Shown one piece after another: positions 43,338 through 53,234 of a DNA stretch of 64,000 nucleotides (its first letter is position 1; each line of letters begins with the position of its first letter). The position numbers and the translations under genes are program-made. The notes under the pieces are model-generated. The model did no database searches. It saw nothing but the letters and a program-made list of their open reading frames with translations, and was not told the DNA's origin. Source of the DNA: an uncultured Bacteroidales bacterium (GTDB lineage Bacteria > Bacteroidota > Bacteroidia > Bacteroidales > Paludibacteraceae); contig ONUF01000009.1 of NCBI GenBank assembly GCA_900321005.1, positions 47,823 to 111,822 on the forward strand, written 5' to 3'.

Positions 43338-44188
43338 TAAAGAGGATTGCGACGATAGGTTTTTTTGACGGGGTGCACAAGGGGCATCAGTTCTTGTTTG
43401 CCCGTCTGCGTGCGCTCGCCGAAGAACGCGGGCTGGCGCCGCTTATCGTCACCTTTGACACCCATCCGCGGGCTGTGTTGGATGCCGATTATATCCCGCA
43501 ACTGCTCACTTCCCGCGAGGAGCGCGAGAAGCACTTGGAGCAATACGGCGAGGTACTGATGTTGCCCTTTGCGGATATCCAACCCCTCACGGCTTTGGAG
43601 TTTATGACGCGTCTGCGCGACGAGTATCAGGTATCCGTCTTACTTATGGGCTATGACCATCGTTTCGGCTCCGACCGTCTCAAACACCCGCAGGACTACC
43701 GCAGGGTAGGCGAGCAATGCGGCGTGGAAGTGCTGACGCTCAACGAGTACGTGGAGAATGAATGGCATGTGTCGTCCACGGAGATCCGTCTGGCGCTCGA
43801 GAATGGCAACATCGTCATGGCGAATGAGCTGTTAGGTCGCCCGTATACGCTGCGCGGCCGTGTTATTCACGGCAAAGCGCTCGGGCGTACGATCGGTTTT
43901 CCGACCGCCAACATCGCCCCGCTGGACCCGCTCAAAGTTATCCCGAAAACGGGCGTGTATCTCGCCTATGTTGATACGCCTTTGCGCGACAACACCCCGT
44001 CGTTCGTCAACATAGACACCAACCGACTGATCGAGGTTTATGTGCCGTCTTTCAAGGGCGACCTGTACGATCAGATACTCAAAATCCGCTTCGTGCGTTT
44101 CTTGCGCGAAGAGCGACATTTCGAGACCTTAGAAGAACTGCAAGCGCAGATCAAGGAAGATGTTGATAGCATCCTGCGTCTGGCTTAA
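43334..44188 (+). CDS. ribF: Riboflavin kinase / FAD synthetase, with a short gap in the kinase domain
   Basis: A 284-residue bifunctional enzyme making FMN and FAD. The N-terminal FAD synthetase has IGFFDGVHKGHQFL and the WHVSSTEIR region. The kinase domain has GFPTANIAPL and GDLYDQILKIRFVRFLREE. Between these, the family pattern NIGxRPTF...IEVH is shortened to VNIDTNRLIEVY, a loss of about eight to ten residues in the substrate-binding part; the conserved Glu remains. Kinase activity is uncertain. Every other NTG or ATG in the leader lies in the GTGATGT repeat; ATG 43334 fits best. The end overlaps the convergent lipoprotein gene by 38 bp. Confidence 0.88.
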   Translation: MVKRIATIGFFDGVHKGHQFLFARLRALAEERGLAPLIVTFDTHPRAVLDADYIPQLLTSREEREKHLEQYGEVLMLPFADIQPLTALEFMTRLRDEYQVSVLLMGYDHRFGSDRLKHPQDYRRVGEQCGVEVLTLNEYVENEWHVSSTEIRLALENGNIVMANELLGRPYTLRGRVIHGKALGRTIGFPTANIAPLDPLKVIPKTGVYLAYVDTPLRDNTPSFVNIDTNRLIEVYVPSFKGDLYDQILKIRFVRFLREERHFETLEELQAQIKEDVDSILRLA

Positions 44189-45590
44189 GCCCTGTGCGTG
44201 AGATGCCGTCTCTATCCGTAGGATAGGGCACCGCGAGCAGACTGTCGGCAATGCCGATAGCCGGACTCAGGCTGTCCAGGTGGAAGTTATAATAGATATA
44301 CTCCTTGTACTTATAGAAATCGTTCACAAAGAGTTTCGCCGTGTCGGTCTTCTGCCAATAGGTATTATCCCGCGCATTCGGGATATCGAGCGTGTCGGTT
44401 TTCAGATAATTGCCGATAAATTCGCCCGGATAATACTGGTCGAAAGCCGTTGCGACCACTAACTGATTCGGGAGATAACCGGTGATAATACTGTTGTAGA
44501 AAGAGGTCGTGGTTTGCGCTTTCTTGTCGAGGTTGTCGATGAAGACCGCCGCCACATCGTCTTTGGCTACCGACTGAATGCGGATGGTCGTATAGCCGAA
44601 ATAGGACGCCACCGTCGTGTGGATGAATTTCTGTGAGCCGCCGGCGCAGTACACGCAATACGAGGCGCAGTTGCTGATCTCGGAATTGGTTACCGTCGCG
44701 TCCGTGTTCACGAACACCAAACCGTACATCGAGTGGTTATGGATACGACAGCCGTTCATCGTCATCTGCGGCAGGGACGCGCCTTTGCCGTCGTTATAAC
44801 TATACAGACCGATGTTTCCGGAGAGGATATCTACATATTGCAAGTCGTATTTCTGCGTCTCTGTACCTTGCAGGTAGATGCCGTTCCAACTGCCGCCGGC
44901 AAAGGCGTAAGGCACGCTGTCGAAGAGGCGGTCTATGCGGTCGCCGCGAAAGACAATCGGGTGGGTAACTGTTCCGGTAGCCGTCACATCGCCGCCCACA
45001 TAGATACAGGCGCCGTTATGCATGTAAACCGTTGTGCCGGCCTCCAGTTGCATGTTCTCGCGAATAATCAAGGTGTCGTAGATCAGATACGGGCGCTTGG
45101 CCGTGAAAACCATACTGGTGGTATCCGTCCGACCGCAACCTTTTCGTCCGATACGCCGTACGTCCTGGCCGTAGGCTTCAAGTTCAACCTCTTGCGTGTG
45201 TCCGCTTGCAAGGTGAAAACAGAGCTGGTCTGTGACCAATACCGGGTTGTCCTGATCCATAGGATCAATCTCCACGCGGATAAACAGATAGATGCTGTCG
45301 TGGCCGTTGATTTGGATGTCGCGCCATTTGTCTGCGTCGGGTTCGCCGTCAATGTTCACATGAAAAGCATTCCCTTCCTTTAGCCACACCCGGTCGATGA
45401 GCAGGGCTGACGCGTTGCGGTTATAGACCTTCATCTGCGCCGTAGCGCTGCCTTGCGCCGTGAAGACGGTATCGAAACTGAGCGTGTCGCAAGAGAATGC
45501 CAGACGAAGCGTCGGGTCGCCGCTTATTTTGTACTCGCTGCAGCCCACCAGCGCGCACGCGCATAATATGATAAAGAGAAGCTTACGCAC
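44151..45590 (-). CDS. Lipoprotein with right-handed beta-helix domain
   Basis: A 479-residue lipoprotein (MRKLLFIILCACALVGCSEY, lipobox Cys 17). An Ig-like N-terminal part (about 25-150) is followed by parallel beta-helix repeats (about 180-380) with many Asn/Tyr/Thr turns, and the end DRDGISRTGLKPDAGCYQ as in many surface beta-helix proteins. Substrate unknown. The start is GTG 45590, directly after the porT stop; no ATG is available near the signal peptide. Confidence 0.78.
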   Translation of the reverse strand: MRKLLFIILCACALVGCSEYKISGDPTLRLAFSCDTLSFDTVFTAQGSATAQMKVYNRNASALLIDRVWLKEGNAFHVNIDGEPDADKWRDIQINGHDSIYLFIRVEIDPMDQDNPVLVTDQLCFHLASGHTQEVELEAYGQDVRRIGRKGCGRTDTTSMVFTAKRPYLIYDTLIIRENMQLEAGTTVYMHNGACIYVGGDVTATGTVTHPIVFRGDRIDRLFDSVPYAFAGGSWNGIYLQGTETQKYDLQYVDILSGNIGLYSYNDGKGASLPQMTMNGCRIHNHSMYGLVFVNTDATVTNSEISNCASYCVYCAGGSQKFIHTTVASYFGYTTIRIQSVAKDDVAAVFIDNLDKKAQTTTSFYNSIITGYLPNQLVVATAFDQYYPGEFIGNYLKTDTLDIPNARDNTYWQKTDTAKLFVNDFYKYKEYIYYNFHLDSLSPAIGIADSLLAVPYPTDRDGISRTGLKPDAGCYQHLP

Positions 45591-46337
45591 TTATTCGAAA
45601 TTGAAGGTCAGACACACGCAATGACTCGTAAGGCGTGAGATAGCGTCCGTATAGAACAGATTATCCACGGGGACTTCGTTGCGTTCGGAAATCGGACAGA
45701 GTTGGTTCGCAAAACCGATACGGTAGGTGATTTCCGGACAGAACTTAAACCAGTTGAAATACAGGTCCACGCCAAAACCTACTTCGCAGAAATAATCCGT
45801 GGTATTCAGCAGCACAGGCTTCTCGTGGTCACGACTCACATTGAAACTCACGCCGCCGCCGGCAATCACATAGGGCCGGTAGTTACCTTCGCGCTCCGCG
45901 GACCATTTGAGATAAAAGGGCAGGTAGATCGGGATAGCCAGTACATCGACCGTCGAACTCGTGCCGATTCCTCCCTTGACCGGATTACCCTTGGCGGATT
46001 GATACGAGAGCGTACGGCTCGTGAAGAGCAATCCCGGACAGAAACGGAGATTGAGGAACTTACACAGACGCAAGTCACTCACAAAACCGACATGAAAACC
46101 GGGTAGGAGTGTACTGACGCGGGAATGCACCGTGTCCACCATATGTTGCCCTGTTCGTGCATCGGTAAACTCCACGGGAATCGAACTTTCCGCTACATGG
46201 AAGGTCGCGAAGTTGACACCCAACTGGAAACCGAAGTGGAAGAGTTTGTCATCCACATAAGGCCTGTTCTGCGCCTTCTGCGCCTGTGCGCCCAACGCAC
46301 AAAAGGTCATTAATATAAGTAAGATTCTTCTCGTCAT
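45591..46337 (-). CDS. porT: Type IX secretion protein PorT-like
   Basis: A 248-residue outer-membrane protein (signal ending LGAQAQ). The opening YVDDKLFHFGFQLGVNFATF, the PGFHVGFVSDLRLCKFLNLR middle and a terminal aromatic strand (CVCLTFNFE) match PorT, a barrel needed for T9SS assembly or function. Its ATG shares a base with the preceding gene's stop (TAATG). Confidence 0.87.
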   Translation of the reverse strand: MTRRILLILMTFCALGAQAQKAQNRPYVDDKLFHFGFQLGVNFATFHVAESSIPVEFTDARTGQHMVDTVHSRVSTLLPGFHVGFVSDLRLCKFLNLRFCPGLLFTSRTLSYQSAKGNPVKGGIGTSSTVDVLAIPIYLPFYLKWSAEREGNYRPYVIAGGGVSFNVSRDHEKPVLLNTTDYFCEVGFGVDLYFNWFKFCPEITYRIGFANQLCPISERNEVPVDNLFYTDAISRLTSHCVCLTFNFE

Positions 46338-48919
46338 TAAAAGTCATTCGATGTCGTGCTGTTTCCGCTATCGTCAAGATCGTCACCTGCGCCTCCGAAG
46401 TCTCCATCCTGTCTGTTCGGACGACGACCTCTCTGGTTTCCGAAACTATAGGTGATGGTGAAGTTGACCGTACGGCTGTGCCATCTATTCTCGCTGAACT
46501 GCCAGAAACCACCGGTGCCATCACCGCCCCACGTAGTGTTACTACGTGCACGGCTGTCCAAGAGGTCGCGGACATTCAGCGCGAGCGCCAACTGCTTGTT
46601 GAGCAGCGTGTATCGCAGACCTACGTCAATCGAGTAGCTGTGACTTGTCGTTCCTTGTGCCACCACGCGCGGCGAACGATACATACCCGTCAACTGACCG
46701 CTGAAATTCTTCGTGAACAGGAACTGCGCATTCACGCGTACGCTTGCCGCGAAGATGTTCTGCGCTGTTAAGTCAATAGGGATGGTCGCGCCCTGATGCA
46801 GGATGCTGTCATGCACCGCGGCGATGTTGTTCCAATAGAAATTGACACTGGTCGTGAGTTGCAGCAACTCGCCAAACAGGCGGTTCTTGGCTACCAATTC
46901 TACACCCAACTCCTGACGCGCACCGATGTTGAAGTAGGTATTCTTCATCACCGGGTTCGTAAGCTCGGTGTAGTCCATGTATTTGTAGTTTTGGATTGCT
47001 CGCTCGTTGTATTTCCAGAAGATGCCGGCACTCAGCGTGTGGCGCTCCCAGTTCTTGAGGTAGTTCAACTCGAGGTTGTTCGAGAACGAGGGCAACAGAT
47101 CGACGTTACCGTAGCTGATGTTCGTGCTATCGGAGAAGTCCATGCGCGGGTTGATCTGGTGCCCCCACGGACGGCGCACGCGGCGCGTGTAGTTCAACTG
47201 CAACTCATGGCCGTGACCGAAGTCATAGCCGATATACGCACTCGGATAGATCTGGAAATACGCCGTGTCTTTCTTGCCCGGGTAGTTCTCATACGCGTCG
47301 TGGATATTTCCCGCGTCATCCTTGTAACTGGACTCGAGATGGCGCATGTAATACTCGCCGCGCAGGCCCACTTGGATGGATAAGCGATCCCAGAAACGGT
47401 TGCCGTAGGTCACATAGAACGCATGGTTCTGATTGATGCCGTTAAAGGTCGTGTAGTAGGGGAACAGTTCGTTGATATGCGATCCGTCGGGGTTGTCGTT
47501 ATAGGCGTCCGCCGCACTTCGACCCCAATTACGCGTATAGTCATATCCGGCCTCCAGACGGCTCTGCGGCGTCGGTTTCCATTCATACTCCGCTTTGACC
47601 TCGATGCCCTGCTCCAGGCTCTCGCTGTTCTGGTCCTGGTAGAGCGGACTTCTGCCTAATTCACTCTGGGTATAGCCGGTCAGCATGTTAAAGCCGAAAT
47701 GGTTGTATGTGCCGCTCACATAGAGTTTGTGAGCATCCATCTCGAAGGTGTAGTCGAGCGTCACATTGCCGCCCGGGTGACTGCCCGTAGCTGTCTGATC
47801 TCGGTTGTACTGACGCAGCGTGTCGCCGGCAGCATTCGTCATCAGGTAGGTGCGGTTGGTGTTATTACTCATTTTAAAGACCTTCGGGTCACTCACCATG
47901 CCAAATCCCGACACACCGATCGTGTGGCCTTCCGCTACGCGGAAATTCAAACCGGCACGCGTGAAGAGTCCTCCGCCGCGGTGGGTCTGCTTACCTTCCT
48001 GATTCAGGTGACTCATGATCAGGCTGGTGTCTAATTGTGCGCTGCCTGCGCCGCTTAAGTTATAGCGGTCCGTATAACTACCGCCGTTGCTGATGTGGTA
48101 GCGGTATCCGACGTTGAAATAGCCGTCTACCGGACCGGCGTTGAAGTTGATGTTAAAACCTACGTTGGCGCCGGGCGGCACGTTCCATGGCGCTGCCAAG
48201 GAATAGTCGATACCGGCGCGTACGGAGCCGTAGAAACCCGCCGCGCGGTCGCGTTTCATCACAAGATTGATGATACCCGACGTACCTTCCGGACTGTATT
48301 TGGCGGAAGGGTTGGTGATGACTTCTATCTTCTCGATCGTTCCGGCAGGCATCTGTTGGAGCACCTGACCGCGGTTGTCGCTGTTCAGTCCGGCCGGCTT
48401 GCCGTTGATCCAGATCTCCACATCCTCGCTGTTACGCAGACTGACATTTCCTTCCTGATCCACTTCCACAGACGGGATGTTCTCCAACACATCGGCTACC
48501 GACGCACCCGCGGACGCGATGTTCTGATCGACCGTGAAGACCTTCTTATCGAGCTCGAAGCGCATCGAACTGCCTTGTCCGACGACCTCGACATCCTGCA
48601 GCATCTTACTGTCCTCGCGCAGCGCAAAGCGAACCTGTACCGGTTTGCCGGCTACCGTCACTTCGCGTTTCTGCTCGCTATAGCCCATAAACGACACCAC
48701 GAGCGTGTAACTGCCGTCGGCTAAGTCCAGCGCGAACTCTCCTTTCTCGTCCGTCACCGTTCCTTTGACCGGGGCAGGGTCGGAGCCTTGTAGCACACTG
48801 ACGTTGGCGAAATCCACCGGTTTCTTCGTGCCGGCATCAATCACCTTTCCCGTCACTTCCGCTGCGAAGACACTAATCGTGAATGTTAGCAGCAATAAGG
48901 TGTTGAACAGCTTCTTCAT
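46337..48919 (-). CDS. TonB-receptor-like outer membrane beta-barrel protein
   Basis: An 860-residue exported protein. After the signal peptide, a carboxypeptidase-D regulatory-like domain (about 20-105, VTGKVIDAGTKKPVDFANV), a plug-like domain (about 125-240, ENIPSVEVDQEGNVSLRN, PEGTSGIINLVMK) and a long barrel (OMP_b-brl_3 type) follow. The C-terminus has a Gly/Arg/Asp-rich extension (RGRRPNRQDGDFGGAGDD) past the last strand. The substrate is unknown. It overlaps aroQ by 47 bp. Confidence 0.85.
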   Translation of the reverse strand: MKKLFNTLLLLTFTISVFAAEVTGKVIDAGTKKPVDFANVSVLQGSDPAPVKGTVTDEKGEFALDLADGSYTLVVSFMGYSEQKREVTVAGKPVQVRFALREDSKMLQDVEVVGQGSSMRFELDKKVFTVDQNIASAGASVADVLENIPSVEVDQEGNVSLRNSEDVEIWINGKPAGLNSDNRGQVLQQMPAGTIEKIEVITNPSAKYSPEGTSGIINLVMKRDRAAGFYGSVRAGIDYSLAAPWNVPPGANVGFNINFNAGPVDGYFNVGYRYHISNGGSYTDRYNLSGAGSAQLDTSLIMSHLNQEGKQTHRGGGLFTRAGLNFRVAEGHTIGVSGFGMVSDPKVFKMSNNTNRTYLMTNAAGDTLRQYNRDQTATGSHPGGNVTLDYTFEMDAHKLYVSGTYNHFGFNMLTGYTQSELGRSPLYQDQNSESLEQGIEVKAEYEWKPTPQSRLEAGYDYTRNWGRSAADAYNDNPDGSHINELFPYYTTFNGINQNHAFYVTYGNRFWDRLSIQVGLRGEYYMRHLESSYKDDAGNIHDAYENYPGKKDTAYFQIYPSAYIGYDFGHGHELQLNYTRRVRRPWGHQINPRMDFSDSTNISYGNVDLLPSFSNNLELNYLKNWERHTLSAGIFWKYNERAIQNYKYMDYTELTNPVMKNTYFNIGARQELGVELVAKNRLFGELLQLTTSVNFYWNNIAAVHDSILHQGATIPIDLTAQNIFAASVRVNAQFLFTKNFSGQLTGMYRSPRVVAQGTTSHSYSIDVGLRYTLLNKQLALALNVRDLLDSRARSNTTWGGDGTGGFWQFSENRWHSRTVNFTITYSFGNQRGRRPNRQDGDFGGAGDDLDDSGNSTTSNDF

Positions 48920-49298
48920 ATCCTTTTGTACCTTTACCTATTATACTGTACGCGCATACCTCCGTGAGCAGACTGTTCTGCCGGAACGGCTCGCGCGCCT
49001 TGATGTCGCTTATATGCACCTCTACCACGGGTACCTCACATTCCTCTACCGCATCGCGCAGCGCCACACTCGTATGACTGTACCCGCCGGCATTCAGCAC
49101 TATTCCGTCACCGTCAAACGCTTGTATTTGATCAATCAGGTCGCCTTCATGGTTCGACTGAAAGTACACTAAATGCACCTCCGGCAGAGCTCGCTGGATA
49201 TCCAACAAAATCTGTGCCATCGTCTTTGTGCCGTATAGTTCCGGCTTTCTCAGTCCCAGACGATTCAAGTTCGGTCCGTTTAGTATCAATATCCGCAT
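48873..49298 (-). CDS. aroQ: Type II 3-dehydroquinate dehydratase
   Basis: A 141-residue cytosolic enzyme of the shikimate pathway. It has NGPNLNRLGLRKPELYG (catalytic Arg and Tyr), NHEGDLIDQI, NAGGYSHTSVALRDA and VEVHISDIKAREPFR (catalytic His). Complete. It lies between rho and an outer-membrane gene; the 46-bp gap to rho is mini-hairpin repeat. Confidence 0.95.
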   Translation of the reverse strand: MRILILNGPNLNRLGLRKPELYGTKTMAQILLDIQRALPEVHLVYFQSNHEGDLIDQIQAFDGDGIVLNAGGYSHTSVALRDAVEECEVPVVEVHISDIKAREPFRQNSLLTEVCAYSIIGKGTKGYEEAVQHLIAANIHD

Positions 49299-49338
49299 AA
49301 ACTGCGAAGCAATAAACTTTTAAACAGCGAAGCGCTAC
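49298..49338 (-). repeat. TAAAC-linked mini-hairpin repeats between rho and aroQ
   Basis: TAAACTGCGAAGCAA, TAAACTTT, TAAACAGCGAAGCGCT: TAAAC followed by a short GCG-A-A-GC hairpin. Same design as 53232-53270 and 12933-13009. Confidence 0.7.
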
Positions 49339-49340
49339 AC

Positions 49341-49365
49341 GCGGTTAACGTGCTCCGTTAACCGC
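49341..49365 (-). repeat. Perfect 10-bp stem-loop over the rho stop codon
   Basis: GCGGTTAACG (49341-49350), 5-nt loop, CGTTAACCGC (49356-49365). It contains the last codons and the TAA stop of rho (49345-49347). There is no T run after it. Confidence 0.8.
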
Positions 49366-51120
49366 CAAGAGGAACTCGTCGTTATCTTCGGTGCGCTCCA
49401 TGTATTGGCGCAGTTTTTCCATCGCCTCCTGGCCGCTCATGTCGCTCAACTGCTTGCGGATCTGCCACATGCGCGTCAGCACATCGGCCGGCAACAGCAG
49501 GTCGTCGCGGCGGGTACTCGAAGCAGGGATGTCCACAGCCGGGAAGATGCGGCGGTTCGCAAGTTTGCGGTCGAGCTGCAACTCCATGTTACCTGTTCCC
49601 TTGAACTCCTCGAAGATCAAGTCGTCCATCTTACTGCCGGTCTCGGTAAGCGCGGTAGCGATGATGGTTAACGAACCACCGTTCTCGATGTTTCGTGCCG
49701 CGCCGAAGAAGCGTTTGGGCTTGTGCAGCGCCTGTGCTTCCACACCTCCGGACAATACCTTGCCGCTCGACGGAGCTACGGTATTATAGGCACGTGCCAG
49801 GCGGGTGATCGAGTCGAGCAGGATCACTACATCGTGACCGCTCTCTACGAGGCGTTTGGCTTTCTCGTGCACGATATTGGCTACTTTCACATGGTTTTCC
49901 GCCGGTTCGTCAAAGGTCGAAGCAATGACTTCGGCCGCTACGCTGCGCTGCATATCCGTCACCTCTTCCGGGCGCTCGTCGATGAGCAGCACGATCATAT
50001 ATACCTCGGGGTTGTTTTTTAGAATAGCGTTCGCCAACTCTTTGAGCAGCACGGTCTTACCGGTCTTCGGCTGGGCTACTATCAGTCCGCGTTGACCCTT
50101 TCCGATCGGCGCAAACAAGTCGATCATACGTACGCTCAGACTGTCGTTGTGACCCGTGCAGAGTTTGAATTTCTGGTCGGGGAAGAGCGGGGTAAGGTTC
50201 TCGAACGCCACGCGGCTCTTTGCCAACTCCGGCGCCAAACCGTTGATGCGGATCACCTTGTCCATCGGGAAGAACTTATCCGGCTGCGGATTGATGCGAA
50301 TCGAGCATTCTACGGTGTCGCCCGGCTTGAGACCGTACTGACGAACCTGGTCCTTGCTCACATACACATCGTCCGGACTCGAGAGGTAGTTATAATCGGC
50401 GGAGCGCAGGAATCCGTATCCGTCCGGCGCGCACTCCAGCGTACCCATAGCCACTACATTCTCGCCCAAATCCGGTAAGTCCGTCTTCGGCGCTTCCGTC
50501 TTCGGCGCTTCCTTCTTCGGTTCCTCTGCTTGTGGTTGCTCTGCTTTCGGCTGTTCAGCCTTAGGCTCTTCATTTTGCGGCTTTGCCGTCTCACTCTTCT
50601 TCGGCCGTCCGCGTTTCTTCTTCGGCTGCTCTACAACCGGTGCCTCAACAACTGCCGCTTTCTCAACCTCCTTCACTTCAGGGAGGGTCGGAGTAGGCTT
50701 TTCCGCTTTAGCGGCAGCCTGCACCTCCGGCGCATCGTTTAGCAGCGGCTTGGCTGCTACCACGGTCTTGTTCGGACGGTGGTTATTGGCCTTGAGTTGT
50801 TCTTGCATCGCTTCCATCTGCTCTTTCTCCGAACCCACGGTAGCAATCACGCGCTCACTTCTTGCGCCCTCTGTGATCACCTTTGCTACGGTTCGTTTCA
50901 CTCCTCTCACACGCTCGCGTCTGCTGGGTTTGCCGGCAGCCTCACGGGCGTCTTCTTTCGCCTGAACGACGGCAGCGCGGTTATCGGCCTGCGCATCGAG
51001 GATGGCATAACTGATCTCGCGTATTGACTGACTGCGGCGCGGACTCAGACCCATGCTCACAGCTATCTCACGCACTTCGTCGAGCGACATACGCTCGAGT
51101 TTTTGTAATTCGTATTGCAT
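49345..51120 (-). CDS. rho: Transcription termination factor Rho with a long disordered insertion
   Basis: A 591-residue hexameric RNA helicase. An N-terminal helix bundle (about 1-50) is followed by a low-complexity region (about 60-215) with an AT-hook-like KKKRGRPKK and repeats of EQPKAE/EAPKTE. Then come the RNA-binding domain ([20 protein letters not shown]) and the ATPase core: Walker [36 protein letters not shown], and the secondary RNA site [20 protein letters not shown]. Such insertions are known in Bacteroidota Rho. The promoter lies 65-95 bp upstream. Confidence 0.95.
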   Translation of the reverse strand: MQYELQKLERMSLDEVREIAVSMGLSPRRSQSIREISYAILDAQADNRAAVVQAKEDAREAAGKPSRRERVRGVKRTVAKVITEGARSERVIATVGSEKEQMEAMQEQLKANNHRPNKTVVAAKPLLNDAPEVQAAAKAEKPTPTLPEVKEVEKAAVVEAPVVEQPKKKRGRPKKSETAKPQNEEPKAEQPKAEQPQAEEPKKEAPKTEAPKTDLPDLGENVVAMGTLECAPDGYGFLRSADYNYLSSPDDVYVSKDQVRQYGLKPGDTVECSIRINPQPDKFFPMDKVIRINGLAPELAKSRVAFENLTPLFPDQKFKLCTGHNDSLSVRMIDLFAPIGKGQRGLIVAQPKTGKTVLLKELANAILKNNPEVYMIVLLIDERPEEVTDMQRSVAAEVIASTFDEPAENHVKVANIVHEKAKRLVESGHDVVILLDSITRLARAYNTVAPSSGKVLSGGVEAQALHKPKRFFGAARNIENGGSLTIIATALTETGSKMDDLIFEEFKGTGNMELQLDRKLANRRIFPAVDIPASSTRRDDLLLPADVLTRMWQIRKQLSDMSGQEAMEKLRQYMERTEDNDEFLLAVNGAR

Positions 51121-51184
51121 AAATTCAATAGATTGTATATACTTGAAAAGCTTTTGTCAGAAAGAACTCCAACAAAATCGGGTG

Positions 51185-51215
51185 CAAAGATACAACTTTT
51201 TTTTTATATATGCAA
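51185..51215 (-). promoter_or_regulatory. Promoter of rho
   Basis: On the minus strand TTG at 51213-51215, 20 nt, TATCTTTG at 51185-51192, then CACC. This leaves a leader of about 60 nt. It is divergent from the nadE promoter; the two -33 boxes are about 37 bp apart. Confidence 0.82.
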
Positions 51216-51251
51216 ATAAAAATGAAAAATTGCCGTAAAAATGCAAAATAT

Positions 51252-51294
51252 TTGCATATGTCAAAAAAAATCAGTAATTTTGCGGCGCAAAATT
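51252..51294 (+). promoter_or_regulatory. Promoter of nadE-murB-murA with -7 palindrome
   Basis: TTG at 51252-51254, 20 nt, TAATTTTG at 51275-51282. AATTTTGC-GGC-GCAAAATT (51276-51294) mirrors the -7 box. The nadE ATG follows only 8 nt later, so the leader must be very short. Confidence 0.8.
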
Positions 51295-51302
51295 GTTTGA
51301 AT

Positions 51303-53234
51303 ATGGATACCAATTTAGGATTTGTGCGTGTGGCGGCAGCTGTGCCGACCTTGCGAGTGGCCGATTGTAAGTACAATGCCGAGCAGATTCGTCTGCAGAT
51401 AGACGAGGCGATCGCCGAAGGTGTGGAAGTGGTTTGTTTTCCGGAGTTGAGTCTCACGGGTTACACTTGTGCGGACCTCTTCTTCACTCAGGCTTTGCAG
51501 CAGAGCGCGATGCGTGAGTTGGAAGCGCTGTGCGACTACACGCGCGGCAAGGCGATCATCGTGCTTGTCGGTGCGCCGCTGAAAGTGGATAACGACCTGT
51601 TTAACTGCGCCTTCGTGATGACGGACGGCGAAGTGATGGGTGTCGTGCCGAAAGTGAACCTGCCGAATACCGGTGAGTTCTACGAAAAGCGCTGGTTTAC
51701 CTCGGGACGCGCAGCGCGCGAGTTTACACCCGGCGGCATCGCCCCGCGTATTCCGAAGATCGAGATATGGAGTGGAGAAGTGCCCTTCGGTACAGACCTA
51801 CTCTTCACAACCCGCAACTACACCTTTGGCGTAGAGATATGCGAGGACTTGTGGAGTCCGCTGCCTCCTTCGACCCAACTGGCTATCCAAGGTGCGGAGT
51901 TGATCTTCAACCTCTCGAGCTCCAACTGCGTGGTCGGCAAGCATGCTTTCCGTCGCCAAATGATCACGCAGCAGAGTGCGCGCGTGCATTGCGGCTATAT
52001 ATACACTTCCTCGGGTGTGGGCGAGTCCACGACCGATGTGGTCTTCTCCGGTAGCACCTATATCGCCGAGAACGGTGAGATGCTTTGCGAGGGCGAGCGT
52101 TTCCAGCGCGAGAGCACGATGAATATTCAGGAGATAGATGTCGAGCGTCTGCGCACCGACCGTCAGCGTAATACCAATTTTACCAAAGACAAAGCCGGTC
52201 ATTACCGTCATATCAATGTGGCGCCGATAGAGCGCGAAGAAGAGATGACCGAACCCGTTCACCGTCATTTCTCGGCGCTGCCGTTCCTGCCCAAGAAAGG
52301 TGAAGAAGATCAGTACTGCCTGGATACCTTCTCTATCCAGACGAGCGGTCTCGCGCGCCGTTGGGAGCACACGCATGCTGACACCCTCGTGCTCGGTATC
52401 TCCGGTGGTCTGGACAGCACGCTGGCGCTGTTAGTATGCGTTCAGACAGCGGACCTCTTAGGCTTCGACCGCGAACGGATTGTTGGCGTGACCATGCCCG
52501 GTTTCGGAACCTCCGACCGCACCTACCAGAACGCGCTTAACCTCATGAGCGAACTCGGTATCACCCACCGCGAGATATCGATCTGCGACGTCGCGACGCA
52601 ACACCTGAGCGATATCGCGCATAACATGGACATCCACGATGTGACGTACGAAAACGCCCAAGCGCGCGTGCGTACCTTAATACTGATGGACCTCGCCAAT
52701 GAACTGAACGGCCTCGTGGTCGGAACAGGTGACCTGAGTGAGTTGGCCCTCGGCTGGTGTACCTACAACGGCGATCAAATGTCGATGTACGGCGTCAATA
52801 CCGGTATTCCCAAGACCCTCGTGCGATACCTTGTCAGCTATGCGGCGGAGAATATGTACAGCGAACCGCTTCGCGAAATCCTGCTGGATATCGTGGATAC
52901 GCCCGTTTCGCCGGAACTGCTGCCGACGGATGAGCACGGCGAGATAGCGCAGAAGACCGAAGACAAAGTGGGACCGTACGACCTGCATGACTTCTTCATC
53001 TATTATTTCCTGCGTTACGGCTTCACGCGCGAGAAGATCCGCTACATGGCCTGCCAGGCCTTCGAAGACCAATACGACGAGGCAACCATTGACAAGTGGC
53101 TCAATACCTTCATGCGCCGTTTCTGCACCCAGCAGTTCAAGCGCAGTTGTATGCCCGACGGACCGAAAGTAGTATCTGTTTCATTATCTCCTCGCGGAGA
53201 CTGGAGAATGCCGAGCGATGCGTGCTGTATATAA
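51303..53234 (+). CDS. nadE: Glutamine-dependent NAD+ synthetase
   Basis: A 643-residue two-domain enzyme. The nitrilase-type glutaminase domain has the E/K/C triad in CFPELSLTGYTC, VVPKVNLPNTGEF and FGVEICEDLW. The synthetase domain has the PP-loop LGISGGLDSTLALLV, TGDLSELALGWCTYNGD and KVGPYDLHDFFIYYFLRYG. Start ATG 51303 matches the usual beginning GFVRVAAAVPTLRVADC; the frame upstream is promoter. First gene of the nadE-murB-murA unit. Confidence 0.95.
   Translation: MDTNLGFVRVAAAVPTLRVADCKYNAEQIRLQIDEAIAEGVEVVCFPELSLTGYTCADLFFTQALQQSAMRELEALCDYTRGKAIIVLVGAPLKVDNDLFNCAFVMTDGEVMGVVPKVNLPNTGEFYEKRWFTSGRAAREFTPGGIAPRIPKIEIWSGEVPFGTDLLFTTRNYTFGVEICEDLWSPLPPSTQLAIQGAELIFNLSSSNCVVGKHAFRRQMITQQSARVHCGYIYTSSGVGESTTDVVFSGSTYIAENGEMLCEGERFQRESTMNIQEIDVERLRTDRQRNTNFTKDKAGHYRHINVAPIEREEEMTEPVHRHFSALPFLPKKGEEDQYCLDTFSIQTSGLARRWEHTHADTLVLGISGGLDSTLALLVCVQTADLLGFDRERIVGVTMPGFGTSDRTYQNALNLMSELGITHREISICDVATQHLSDIAHNMDIHDVTYENAQARVRTLILMDLANELNGLVVGTGDLSELALGWCTYNGDQMSMYGVNTGIPKTLVRYLVSYAAENMYSEPLREILLDIVDTPVSPELLPTDEHGEIAQKTEDKVGPYDLHDFFIYYFLRYGFTREKIRYMACQAFEDQYDEATIDKWLNTFMRRFCTQQFKRSCMPDGPKVVSVSLSPRGDWRMPSDACCI

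Noticed and set aside
43277-43582. Minus-strand frame over the GTGATGT repeat and ribF start
   Set aside because: Made of repeat translation and ribF antisense.
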